From the NCBI GenBank assembly GCA_050874665.1, contig JBNMLC010000009.1, forward strand, positions 1 through 64,000: 64,000 bases of DNA. The letters are read 5' to 3'. Made by a program: the position numbers and the translations under genes. Shown here piece after piece: positions 15,842-24,139 of this stretch. This stretch comes from RUG11237 sp050874665 (GTDB lineage: Bacteria > Bacillota > Clostridia > Lachnospirales > Lachnospiraceae). Under the pieces are notes generated by a model. That model was not told the origin of the DNA and did no database searches. It saw only the letters and a list, made by a program, of their open reading frames with translations. Position 1 is the stretch's first letter, and the number at the start of each line of letters is the position of its first letter.

Positions 15842-17923
15842 GTGGAGGAACAGAGAAAATACGCCGGTCAGCTTGTTTTTGGATTGGATATAGGTACGAG
15901 AAGTGTTGTAGGAACCGTGGGTTATAAAATGGGTGAACGCTTTCAAGTGGTGGCACAATATATTAAAGAACATGATACCAGAGCCATGATGGACGGGCAG
16001 ATTCACGATATCAGTGCAGTTGGAAACACTGTGCTAGAGGTGAAGCAGGAGTTAGAACAACAGACCGGACGGAAATTAGAAGAAGTTTGTATTGCGGCAG
16101 CGGGGCGAGTATTACGCACGTTGAATATTCATGCAGAACAGGAGTTTGAAGAAGAAATAGAGGTTACTGCAGAGCATATTTATTCGTTAGATTCCTTGTG
16201 CGTGGAAAAGGCGCATGGTGAAATAGGGGATTTAAAAGAAAATGGAATGAAGTTTTATTGTGTGGGATATACCGTAATTAAATATTACCTGAACGATTAT
16301 CCAATCAGCACTTTAGAAAATCATAAAGCAAAGAAAATCGGGGCTGATATGCTAGTTACATTTCTGCCTGAAGATGTAGTAGATGGACTTTACAAAGCAG
16401 TTGGCATTGCAGGATTAGAAGTGGCCGCATTAACACTAGAGCCGATTGCTGCTATGAATGTTGCAATTCCGGTCATGTATCGTATGCTAAATATTGCTTT
16501 GGTAGATGTGGGAGCCGGAACCTCTGATATTTGTATTACCAAAGAGGGAAGTATTATAGCTTATGGTATGATTCCCTGTGCCGGAGATGAATTAACCGAG
16601 GCGGTAGCAAGAGAATACCTTCTGGATTTTAAGAGTGCAGATCAGTTAAAGATAGATTCAGGTTTAAAGAAAAAATCTGTTTCCTATAAAGATATTATGG
16701 GACTGACACATCATATTGATCCAGAGGAGGTTATAAAAACAGTGACACCTGTGGTAGAGGATATTGCAGGAAAAGTTGCAGATAAAATAATAGAACTAAA
16801 TGGTGGAAAGCCGGTTAGTGCAGTATTTATTGTAGGTGGCGGCGGAAAAATAACAGGTTTTGCACAGAGCTTAGCAGATAAGCTTGGGATTCTCAGTGAA
16901 CGTGTGGCATTGCGTGGAGAGGAAGTAATGAATGAGGTCGATTTTTGGCAGAGTGACATCAAGAAAGATCCGCTGTTAGTTACACCGATTGGAATTTGTT
17001 TAAATTTTTATGATCAAAAGAACAACTTCATTTTTGTGAATTTTAATGACCAGAGAATCAAGTTGTATGATAACAGTCATCTGACGATTGTAGATGCAGC
17101 AATGCAGGCAGGATTTCCGAATGATGCATTGTTTCCAAGAAGAGGAAAAGAACTTAACTTTACAATTGATGGAAAACAGCGTATGATAAGAGGGACATTA
17201 GGTGAGCCGGCAGTAGTTACATTAGATGGTGAAGCGGCAAGTATTAATACGCCGATTGAAGCTAATATGAGGATAGTAATTCAGGAATCCAGCGCAGGGG
17301 CTGCGGCAGAATTACGAATAGAACAACTTCCGGAATACAGCAGTACCATTACGTTTCTGGTAAATGGGAAAAAGGTAGAATGTCCGAAATTTGTGCAGGT
17401 AAATGGAGAATTGGTGTCTGGATATTACAGTATCCAGAATGGCGATGACATTCGAATGATGAAGTATTACACGGTAAATCAGATTTTAGAGTTCATGGAT
17501 ATATTATTGGACTACAATGAAAGTATTTATGTGAATAATCAGCTTGCAGATCGCGATACCATTGTATATGAAAATTTTTCACTTGACTGGGAATTAGAGG
17601 AAACACCGAATGTAGTTACAACACAACAGCCTGCTTCCCAGACAGAGGAAGTTGAAGTTAAGGATGAAAAACAACAGGAGGCTGAAACGGAAGAGGTCTA
17701 TTCCGATGAACTGCAGATACATGATATTCATGTAACGGTAAACGGAAAAATGTTTACATTGACAGGAAAAAAGAAGTATACTTTTATTGATGCGTTTGAT
17801 GCATTTGGATTTGATGTGACAAGTGGAATGGGAAAAGAACTGGTACTTTTAAATAATGGAGTTTCGACACAGTTCATTTCTAGAATCAAAGACAGTGATA
17901 CGATAGAAATTTATTGGAAGTAG
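15842..17923 (+). CDS. FtsA-like actin-fold ATPase with a long C-terminal extension
   Basis: The 693-residue protein starts with an actin-fold phosphate loop (FGLDIGTRSVVGTVG, about 13-27) and an SHS2-like insertion, and has a second phosphate loop (LVDVGAGTSD, about 220-229) and an adenosine motif (FIVGGGGKITG). This is the FtsA/PilM type of ATPase, which recruits division or assembly proteins to the membrane. After about residue 390 it carries roughly 300 extra residues with ubiquitin-like or PilZ-like beta-rich stretches and an acidic linker (about 590-625), ending in IEIYWK. Typical FtsA is about 420 residues with an amphipathic tail, which is not seen here. GTG start with a GGGAGG site inside coaE. 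ftsZ is not nearby, so a role in division is inference. Confidence 0.75.
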   Translation: MEEQRKYAGQLVFGLDIGTRSVVGTVGYKMGERFQVVAQYIKEHDTRAMMDGQIHDISAVGNTVLEVKQELEQQTGRKLEEVCIAAAGRVLRTLNIHAEQEFEEEIEVTAEHIYSLDSLCVEKAHGEIGDLKENGMKFYCVGYTVIKYYLNDYPISTLENHKAKKIGADMLVTFLPEDVVDGLYKAVGIAGLEVAALTLEPIAAMNVAIPVMYRMLNIALVDVGAGTSDICITKEGSIIAYGMIPCAGDELTEAVAREYLLDFKSADQLKIDSGLKKKSVSYKDIMGLTHHIDPEEVIKTVTPVVEDIAGKVADKIIELNGGKPVSAVFIVGGGGKITGFAQSLADKLGILSERVALRGEEVMNEVDFWQSDIKKDPLLVTPIGICLNFYDQKNNFIFVNFNDQRIKLYDNSHLTIVDAAMQAGFPNDALFPRRGKELNFTIDGKQRMIRGTLGEPAVVTLDGEAASINTPIEANMRIVIQESSAGAAAELRIEQLPEYSSTITFLVNGKKVECPKFVQVNGELVSGYYSIQNGDDIRMMKYYTVNQILEFMDILLDYNESIYVNNQLADRDTIVYENFSLDWELEETPNVVTTQQPASQTEEVEVKDEKQQEAETEEVYSDELQIHDIHVTVNGKMFTLTGKKKYTFIDAFDAFGFDVTSGMGKELVLLNNGVSTQFISRIKDSDTIEIYWK

Positions 17924-17931
17924 GAAAGAAA

Positions 17932-18729
17932 ATGAATCTATGCAGTATATGCAGCGGCAGCAGCGGAAATTGTATTTATGTGGGGGATCAGGGAACCCAT
18001 ATTATGGTAGATGCAGGTGTCAGCGGCAAAAAAATGGAAAGTGGCATGAATGAAATTGATTTGTCGCTAAAGGATATGAATGGTATTTTAATCACCCATG
18101 AACATTCAGACCATGTAAAAGGATTAGGAGTGGTGGCCAGAAAGTATGGCATACCTATTTATGCCACAGCGGGAACGATTGCGGCTATTCGGGATATGAA
18201 ACAATTAGGACAGATTCCGGAGGCATTGTTTCATGAAATTAAAGCAGATAGAGATTTTAAAATCAATGATATTTTAGTGAAACCTTTTGAAATATCTCAT
18301 GATGCGGCAGAACCGGTAGGGTATCGCTTTGAAAAAGGGGATAAATCGATCGGAATTGCCACAGATTTAGGAGAATATAACGATTATACTATAGACAAAC
18401 TACAGGGATTAGATGTATTATTGTTAGAGGCGAATCATGATGTACATATGTTGCAGGTAGGGGCATATCCTTATTATCTGAAGCAAAGAATACTTGGAAA
18501 AAGAGGACATTTGTCTAATGAAACTTCAGGACAGCTCTTAAGCAGGCTTCTGCATGATGGCTTGAAGGCGGTACTGTTAGGGCATTTAAGTAAAGAAAAC
18601 AATTACGAAGAACTTGCTTATGAGACCGTACGCTTAGAGATTACTATGGCAGATAATCCTTATAAACCGGATGATTTTCCAATCTATGTGGCTGGCCGGG
18701 AAAAGAATTCTATGCTGGTTACAGCTTAG
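17932..18729 (+). CDS. walJ: Metallo-beta-lactamase-fold hydrolase, WalJ/YycJ-like
   Basis: The 265-residue protein begins MNLCSICSGSSGNC, the signature start of the YycJ/WalJ group, and has the metal site THEHSDH (55-61) plus later histidines. These are exonuclease-like enzymes, proposed to act in coordination of replication and cell wall control; in Bacillales the gene sits with walRK, which is absent here. ATG 17932 after AGGAAAG is preferred to the upstream in-frame TTG 17914, which overlaps the previous gene. Only about 60 nt separate it from the ACT gene. Confidence 0.85.
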   Translation: MNLCSICSGSSGNCIYVGDQGTHIMVDAGVSGKKMESGMNEIDLSLKDMNGILITHEHSDHVKGLGVVARKYGIPIYATAGTIAAIRDMKQLGQIPEALFHEIKADRDFKINDILVKPFEISHDAAEPVGYRFEKGDKSIGIATDLGEYNDYTIDKLQGLDVLLLEANHDVHMLQVGAYPYYLKQRILGKRGHLSNETSGQLLSRLLHDGLKAVLLGHLSKENNYEELAYETVRLEITMADNPYKPDDFPIYVAGREKNSMLVTA

Positions 18730-18792
18730 AACATAATAAATATTAGTTAAAAATAAATCTATGATAAATATAGATACAAAATGGAGGATAAC

Positions 18793-19065
18793 ATGAAAAA
18801 AACAATTATAACAGTAATCGGAAAAGATACAGTTGGAATTATTGCAAAGGTGTGTACTTATCTTGCAAATACCAATATTAATATTCTTGACATTTCACAG
18901 ACAATTGTTCAGGACTACTTCAATATGATGATGATTGTAGATATGAATAACGCATCTAAGACATTTGGAGATGTTCAGGCTGACTTAGATAAAATAGGTG
19001 AAGAAATAGGTGTTGCAATAAAATGCCAGCATGAAGATATCTTCAATAAAATGCATCGTATCTAA
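18793..19065 (+). CDS. ACT domain protein (UPF0237 type)
   Basis: The 90-residue protein is one ACT domain, beginning ITVIGKDTVGIIAKVCTYLA with the Gly loop that binds amino acids in this fold. ACT domains sense small ligands, often amino acids. GGAGG at 18783-18787 places the start at ATG 18793 and not at 18781. It is nearly always paired with the PFL-family gene that follows 44 nt later, so the two probably act together; the ligand is unknown. Confidence 0.88.
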   Translation: MKKTIITVIGKDTVGIIAKVCTYLANTNINILDISQTIVQDYFNMMMIVDMNNASKTFGDVQADLDKIGEEIGVAIKCQHEDIFNKMHRI

Positions 19066-19109
19066 AAAGTAAAATAATTGCGAAATGTAAAAGAAAGGTA
19101 GAAAAACTT

Positions 19110-20474
19110 ATGATTAATATGTTTGAGGTTAACGAAACCAACAAAATGATAGAACAGGAGAATTTGGATGTAAGAACCATTACTCTTGGAATAAGTCTGT
19201 TGGATTGTGCCGATTCCGATTTAAAAGAAGTAAATAGAAAAATTTATGAAAAAATCACAACGCTTGCAAAAGATTTAGTGGCAACCGGTGAAAAAATCGA
19301 ACATAAATACGGAATTCCTATCGTAAACAAACGAATTTCCGTAACTCCTATTGCTATCGTAGGAAGCAGTGCATGTAAATGTCCGGAAGATTATGTTACC
19401 ATTGCAGAAACTTTAGATAAAGCGGCAAAAGAAGTAGGTGTCAACTTTATTGGAGGTTATTCAGCACTGGTTTCTAAAGGAATGACCACATACGATGAAT
19501 ATTTAATTCGCTCAATTCCAATGGCACTTGCAAAGACAGAAAGAGTGTGCAGTTCCGTCAACCTCGGTTCTACCAAGACAGGCCTTAACATGGATGCAGT
19601 AAGACTCATGGGTGAAATTGTAAAAGAAACTGCAGAATGTACAAAAGAATCAGATTCCTTAGGTTGTGCTAAGCTTGTAGTATTTTGTAATGCACCAGAT
19701 GACAACCCATTTATGGCAGGAGCATTTCATGGAGTGACAGAGGCAGATGCGATTATTAATGTGGGTGTATCAGGTCCTGGAGTTGTTAAGACAGCATTAG
19801 AAAAGGTTCGCGGAGAAAGTTTTGAAGTGCTTTGCGAAACCATCAAAAAGACGGCATTTAAAATTACGCGTGTGGGACAGTTAGTGGCGCAGGAAGCTTC
19901 TAAAGCATTGGGAATTCCGTTTGGTATTATTGACCTTTCACTGGCACCGACACCGGCAATTGGCGACAGCGTTGCAGATATTTTGAAAGAAATTGGTTTG
20001 GAGCATCCGGGAGCACCTGGAACTACAGCAGCTTTGGCATTGTTAAACGACCAAGTGAAAAAGGGCGGTGTTATGGCATCTTCTTACGTTGGCGGTTTAA
20101 GTGGTGCATTTATTCCGGTGAGTGAAGATCAGGGTATGATTGATGCAGTTGTTGCGGGGGCACTTACCATTGAAAAGTTAGAGGCAATGACTTGTGTATG
20201 TTCCGTAGGACTTGACATGATTGCAATACCGGGAGCTACATCAGCTGCAACCATTTCCGGTATGATTGCAGATGAAATGGCAATTGGTATGGTGAACCAG
20301 AAAACTACAGCCGTTCGTGTAATTCCGGTAATTGGAAAAGAGGTAGGAGAAACAGTAGAATTTGGTGGACTTTTAGGGTATGCACCGATTATGCCTATTA
20401 ACAGATTTTCCTGTGAGGCATTTGTGGGCAGAGAGGGAAGAATTCCGGCACCAATTCACAGTTTTAAAAATTAA
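19110..20474 (+). CDS. PFL family protein (UPF0210/DUF711)
   Basis: This 454-residue protein matches the conserved DUF711 family, with its Gly/Ala-rich segments (VNFIGGYSALVSKG, GVSGPGVVKTAL, IPGATSAATISGMIADE). Despite the PFL name it lacks a glycyl-radical motif near the C-terminus, so pyruvate formate-lyase activity is not supported. Biochemical function is not established to my knowledge. It is paired with the upstream ACT protein. The terminator lies past its stop, inside the 3' end of tmcAL. Confidence 0.88.
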   Translation: MINMFEVNETNKMIEQENLDVRTITLGISLLDCADSDLKEVNRKIYEKITTLAKDLVATGEKIEHKYGIPIVNKRISVTPIAIVGSSACKCPEDYVTIAETLDKAAKEVGVNFIGGYSALVSKGMTTYDEYLIRSIPMALAKTERVCSSVNLGSTKTGLNMDAVRLMGEIVKETAECTKESDSLGCAKLVVFCNAPDDNPFMAGAFHGVTEADAIINVGVSGPGVVKTALEKVRGESFEVLCETIKKTAFKITRVGQLVAQEASKALGIPFGIIDLSLAPTPAIGDSVADILKEIGLEHPGAPGTTAALALLNDQVKKGGVMASSYVGGLSGAFIPVSEDQGMIDAVVAGALTIEKLEAMTCVCSVGLDMIAIPGATSAATISGMIADEMAIGMVNQKTTAVRVIPVIGKEVGETVEFGGLLGYAPIMPINRFSCEAFVGREGRIPAPIHSFKN

Positions 20475-21704
20475 TCATAAAATAACAAGAGGTCTGGTAT
20501 ACTCATTGTATGCCGGATCTTTTTTTGATGGCCGACTATGGTAAAGCTGAGAGGTTTTGATATCCTGCTGCAGCATTGACCGTCCTAACTCATTCAGAAG
20601 GTCAGAAGCATTGGAAAGCTTTGTGATCAAAGGAATGCTGCTGGTACTCTTTAATAATTTTAAGAGAGGAGCTGCTTCACGCTGAAATCCAAGCACTTTG
20701 GCATAAAAGCAAATACCTTGTGAAAGGTAGGTGGTCAAATCCTGTTTTTGGATATCCAGCATAATATGGCATAGACTGCGTGTGATTCTGGTATGAGTAT
20801 ATGCTTTTGTTTTTAGTAAGTCTGCAAAGTCAGTAAAATTGCTATAAGAGGAAAGATTATTTGTAATACGATCCGCTAAATCGGAATTTACATCGACATA
20901 ATTGGTCAGGTGGTGTTGGTTCATTATTAATGCATAGGAAAGGAAAGTGGAAAAATCATTTGCATTCACCGGCGTTGTGGAAGAAAGGGCTGATGTCAGT
21001 ATATGATAAGCAGAGGAAGGAATGTGCTGCCTTATCACATCATCGGAGAAACCTTCTAGCAGTTGTTTTCGCAAAGCTGTGGCAGAACTAAACGTGGAAG
21101 CCAGCTCTTGGCTGTGGTAGCCGGAATCGTTTCTTTTTAGCGTAACAGGACGTATTGGACTGTGTAATTTTTTTAAGGCTTTTAAATATTCCAAGCCAAG
21201 AATGTTATTGGGAGTCTCTAAAAGACTGGCAATCGGAACGGATTCATTTTTCAGAATTTCTGATAAAGCAGCAAGGCGTGCCGCAGGATACGATTTCCCG
21301 GTTTGCAGGTGAAATTTTAAAGCAGACTGGTATTCTAGAGGTTCTTCTTCTAAAAAATCTGCCACATGAGAAAGTGAAGAAATATCACCGGTTTCACTGC
21401 CAAAGCACAAATAATCAATGCAGCCTAATTTAGTCAGTAAAGAAACTGCACCAAGTGCAAAAAATTCTGCACTTGCAGTTGCATATATGCAGGGCAGCTC
21501 AAGTACAAGATCCGCGCCTTCGCAAAGAGCCATATGTGCCCTGGTAAATTTGTCAACAATAGCAGGAACGCCACGTTGTACAAAGTCGCCACTCATCACT
21601 ACGACAACCCGGTCAGCACCGGTTATTTCTTTCGCTTTCGTCAGGTGATACAGGTGTCCGTTGTGAAAGGGGTTATATTCAGTAATCAGTCCTACAGTTT
21701 TCAT
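20475..21704 (-). CDS. tmcAL: tRNA(Met) cytidine acetate ligase
   Basis: TmcAL (formerly YlbM) uses ATP and acetate to make N4-acetylcytidine at the wobble base of elongator tRNA-Met. The 409-residue protein opens with a nucleotidyltransferase HxGH-type motif (NPFHNGH, 11-17) and VVVMSGDFVQRG (34-45), as in the B. subtilis protein. It converges on the PFL gene with no gap. A GGAGA site precedes the ATG. The opposite strand of its last codons forms the terminator for the PFL gene. Confidence 0.92.
   Translation of the reverse strand: MKTVGLITEYNPFHNGHLYHLTKAKEITGADRVVVVMSGDFVQRGVPAIVDKFTRAHMALCEGADLVLELPCIYATASAEFFALGAVSLLTKLGCIDYLCFGSETGDISSLSHVADFLEEEPLEYQSALKFHLQTGKSYPAARLAALSEILKNESVPIASLLETPNNILGLEYLKALKKLHSPIRPVTLKRNDSGYHSQELASTFSSATALRKQLLEGFSDDVIRQHIPSSAYHILTSALSSTTPVNANDFSTFLSYALIMNQHHLTNYVDVNSDLADRITNNLSSYSNFTDFADLLKTKAYTHTRITRSLCHIMLDIQKQDLTTYLSQGICFYAKVLGFQREAAPLLKLLKSTSSIPLITKLSNASDLLNELGRSMLQQDIKTSQLYHSRPSKKDPAYNEYTRPLVIL
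20490..20526 (+). terminator. terminator for the ACT/PFL genes, inside tmcAL
   Basis: On the + strand AGGTCTGGTATAC pairs with GTATGCCGGATCT (13 bp including three G-U pairs) around a 5-nt loop, followed by a T-run. The same DNA encodes the last residues of TmcAL on the other strand. Confidence 0.85.
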
Positions 21705-21873
21705 GAGAATCTCCTTGTAGTTTTAGTAATATTTTCTATCGATGCAGACTTAAATCAAGTGTTTTGTTCATGTTACCACAGCTTCTCAAAATCTTCAAGG
21801 CAGGCTTAAAATTGATAAAAGTTTGACATTCATGTTAAAAAAATATCGAGCTGTTTTTTATTTGATACATGTC

Positions 21874-21910
21874 TTGTATACAAAAGTGATTTATTGTACA
21901 ATGTATACAA
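21874..21910 (+). promoter_or_regulatory. pta promoter with two TGTATACA palindromes
   Basis: TTGTAT (21874-21879) and TACAAT (21897-21902) are 17 nt apart. The perfect 10-bp palindrome TTGTATACAA (21874-21883) covers the -35, and a second TGTATACA (21902-21909) covers the expected start site, 27 nt further on. TTGTATACAA recalls the core of GntR-family operators, so a repressor binding both sites is inferred. Confidence 0.6.
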
Positions 21911-21995
21911 TTTGAAAAAGATGTGGGATTTAGCCCGATGAAAAAGTTTTGCAGGACACCATATAAGAGTAGAAAGACGAAAGGAGCATAACAAA

Positions 21996-22997
21996 ATGGC
22001 ATTTATTGATGTAATTAAGGACAGAGCGAGACAGGATAAAAAGACAATTGTACTTCCGGAGACTAAGGATAAAAGAACTTTGATTGCAGCAGCACAAGTA
22101 ATCAAAGAAGGTGTTGCAGACATTATTATGGTTGGAGTTGAAGAAAAGATATTAGATGGTGCGAATTGGCTGGATGTTGATTTAAGTGGGGTAAAAATTG
22201 TCGAGCCGCATAACACACCAAAATTAGATGAATATGTGGAGCTTTTATATGAAACACGTAAAAATAAAGGAATGACAAGAGAAAAGGCAAAGGAAATTCT
22301 TTTAAATGACTGGTTGACCTTTGGGGTTATCATGGTAAAGGCAAAGGATGCGGATGGAATGGTAGCAGGGGCATGTCATGCTACAGCAGATGTGCTAAGA
22401 CCGTCATTACAGATTTTAAAAACAGCACCGGGAACAAAATTGGTATCCGGTTTCTTTATTCTGGATGTACCAAATTGCGAATATGGTGAAAATGGCACCT
22501 TCCTGTTTGCAGACTGTGGATTAAATCAGGATCCGACAGCGGAGGAAATGGCAGCGATTGCAGACAGCAGTGCAAAAAGTTTTCGTAATCTGGTAGGAGC
22601 AAAGCCGGTGATAGCAATGCTTTCCCATTCCACAAAGGGAAGTGCAAAGCATCCGTTGGTAGACAAGGTGGTAGAGGCAACTAAAATTGCGAAGGAACAG
22701 TATCCTCATCTGACCCTGGATGGAGAACTTCAGACGGACGCAGCATTAGTGCCATCTATTGGAGCATCAAAAGCGCCGGGAAGTGAAGTGGCAGGTCACG
22801 CAAATGTATTATTGTTCCCTAATCTTGACTGTGGAAATATAGGTTATAAGTTAGTACAACGCCTTGCAAAGGCAGAAGCATATGGACCGATGCTGCAGGG
22901 AATTGCAAGACCGGTAAATGATTTGTCCAGAGGCTGCTCTGCAGAAGATATCGTAGGTGTTATTGCCTTGACAGCAGTGCAGGCACAGTTGGTGTAG
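21996..22997 (+). CDS. pta: Phosphate acetyltransferase
   Basis: Pta interconverts acetyl-CoA and acetyl phosphate, the step before acetate kinase makes ATP and acetate in fermentation. The 333-residue protein is the short, single-domain form without an N-terminal regulatory domain. Family stretches such as IVLPETKDKRTL, VAGACHATADVLRP, TDAALVPSIGASKAPGSEVAG and ANVLLFPNLDCGNIGYK are present. A GGAG site precedes the ATG. The usual partner ackA is not adjacent; the next gene is yceD. Confidence 0.96.
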   Translation: MAFIDVIKDRARQDKKTIVLPETKDKRTLIAAAQVIKEGVADIIMVGVEEKILDGANWLDVDLSGVKIVEPHNTPKLDEYVELLYETRKNKGMTREKAKEILLNDWLTFGVIMVKAKDADGMVAGACHATADVLRPSLQILKTAPGTKLVSGFFILDVPNCEYGENGTFLFADCGLNQDPTAEEMAAIADSSAKSFRNLVGAKPVIAMLSHSTKGSAKHPLVDKVVEATKIAKEQYPHLTLDGELQTDAALVPSIGASKAPGSEVAGHANVLLFPNLDCGNIGYKLVQRLAKAEAYGPMLQGIARPVNDLSRGCSAEDIVGVIALTAVQAQLV

Positions 22998-23118
22998 GAG
23001 AATCGATTGTAACATTTAGAATTAGCAATTTCAAGGGCGCTCATAGCGATGCAAATTTCTCGGGGAATGATAGTTCTGAATGCTGCATAAAAAGATACAT
23101 AAAAATTTGATTTATTAG
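22998..23118. other. intergenic stretch of unknown role, pta to yceD
   Basis: After pta there is no T-run terminator. A short region (about 23010-23085) has a small CGCT/AGCG hairpin and unusually open reading frames on both strands, but no gene has a convincing ribosome site. Confidence 0.3.
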
Positions 23119-23147
23119 TTGACAAATGGTAAAGACATGGTTATAAT
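23119..23147 (+). promoter_or_regulatory. consensus sigma-A promoter of the yceD-rpmF operon
   Basis: TTGACA (23119-23124) and TATAAT (23142-23147) are both perfect and 17 nt apart, 26 nt before yceD. This should be a strong housekeeping promoter. Confidence 0.85.
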
Positions 23148-23173
23148 TGTTTAGGTGTGAATAGGAGACTATT

Positions 23174-23701
23174 ATGCAAATACATTTATCAGAGATTTTG
23201 TCCAAAGAAGGCAAGCGTATTGAAAAAGAAATAGAATTTAGTCAGGATAGCTTTGAAATATCAGGACAGGCATATGAAATAGTAAAGCGTGGACCTGTAA
23301 AGCTTGCTATTTCCAATCAAGGAAATCAGGAGCTATTGATTTCGGCGAAGATGGAACTGGCGGTTGCTATTCCGTGCAGCAGATGCCTTAAGGACGTAAT
23401 TACTGAATTCTGTTTGGATTTTTCCAGAGAAGTGGATATGAAAATGTCCGAAGAGGAACGATGCGAGCAGATGGAGGAAAACAATTATATAGCAGGATAC
23501 GAGCTGGATGTGGATGCATTGATTGCAGACGAAATAGTTCTTCAGTGGCCGATGAAGGTTCTCTGCAAAGAGGATTGTAAAGGTATCTGCCCTGTTTGTG
23601 GAAAGAATTTAAACGAACAGGAATGTGATTGTGACAGAACAGTTTTGGACCCACGTATGGCAGCTTTCCTCGATATATTTGATCAGTTTAAGGAGGTGTA
23701 A
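23174..23701 (+). CDS. yceD: YceD family protein (DUF177), 23S rRNA accumulation factor
   Basis: The 175-residue protein belongs to DUF177/YceD, linked to 23S rRNA accumulation and regularly found before rpmF. Visible are CSRCL (near 73-77) and the late zinc-ribbon-like CKEDCKGICPVCGKNLN segment. It is the first gene from a consensus promoter, and rpmF follows after 3 nt, with the yceD end carrying the AAGGAGG site for rpmF. Confidence 0.88.
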   Translation: MQIHLSEILSKEGKRIEKEIEFSQDSFEISGQAYEIVKRGPVKLAISNQGNQELLISAKMELAVAIPCSRCLKDVITEFCLDFSREVDMKMSEEERCEQMEENNYIAGYELDVDALIADEIVLQWPMKVLCKEDCKGICPVCGKNLNEQECDCDRTVLDPRMAAFLDIFDQFKEV

Positions 23702-23704
23702 CAT

Positions 23705-23884
23705 ATGTCTATCTGTCCAAAGAATAAATCTTCTAAAGCAAGAAGAGATAAAAGAAGAGCAAACTGGAAAATGTCTGCTCCGACTTTAGTAAAGTGCAGC
23801 AAATGCGGAAAATTAATGATGCCTCACAGAGTATGCAAAGCTTGTGGCTCATATAATAAGAAAGAAATCATCAGCGTTGACTAA
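23705..23884 (+). CDS. rpmF: 50S ribosomal protein L32
   Basis: A 59-residue basic protein, MSICPKNKSSKARRDKRRAN at the start, is the zinc-type bacterial L32: C31-x2-C34 and C44-x2-C47 form the zinc ribbon. It belongs to the large ribosomal subunit. It was found by reading the frame after yceD; AAGGAGG is placed well before the ATG. The rpmF-plsX neighbourhood is conserved across bacteria. Confidence 0.97.
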   Translation: MSICPKNKSSKARRDKRRANWKMSAPTLVKCSKCGKLMMPHRVCKACGSYNKKEIISVD

Positions 23885-23917
23885 TGAAATTATACAATTA
23901 AATATGATATTGTATGC

Positions 23918-23950
23918 ATAGGGATGAAGAGTTTTCTTTGTCCCTATTTT
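23918..23950 (+). terminator. terminator after rpmF
   Basis: ATAGGGA/TCCCTAT (7 bp) with an inner AAGA/TCTT helix ends in TTTT. It separates the ribosomal pair from plsX, perhaps partly. Confidence 0.6.
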
Positions 23951-24084
23951 CGTTCCAGTGATAAGAGAATTGTAGTTATGTCAAAGCATGAAGCTATCAG
24001 ATGAAATGTTACATGAGTAAAAGGTAGATATTTTTTGAAATTAAATATTGATTTATAGATACATATATAGTATATTTCATATAG

Positions 24085-24126
24085 GCACAACGAAGTATCC
24101 GTTGTGCAAAAGCACAAATTAGTGCT
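24085..24126 (+). promoter_or_regulatory. plsX leader with competing hairpins
   Basis: Three helices can form just before plsX: GCACAACG/CGTTGTGC (24085-24107), TTGTGC/GCACAA (24102-24117) and AGCAC/GTGCT (24111-24126). The middle one excludes both others. The last ends right at the AAGGAGG site (24127-24133), so folding could affect translation. No known riboswitch was recognised. Confidence 0.4.
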
Positions 24127-24139
24127 AAGGAGGAATAGG

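Noticed and set aside
17914..17931. Earlier TTG start for walJ
   Set aside because: It overlaps the previous gene and lacks a ribosome site, while ATG 17932 has one and gives the family's usual start.
22844..23125. 93-codon open frame on the minus strand across the end of pta
   Set aside because: Most of it is antisense to pta codons and there is no ribosome site; only the gap portion is noted as odd.
23885..24139. FapR operator before plsX
   Set aside because: No palindrome of the FapR type was seen; the hairpins present have different sequence.
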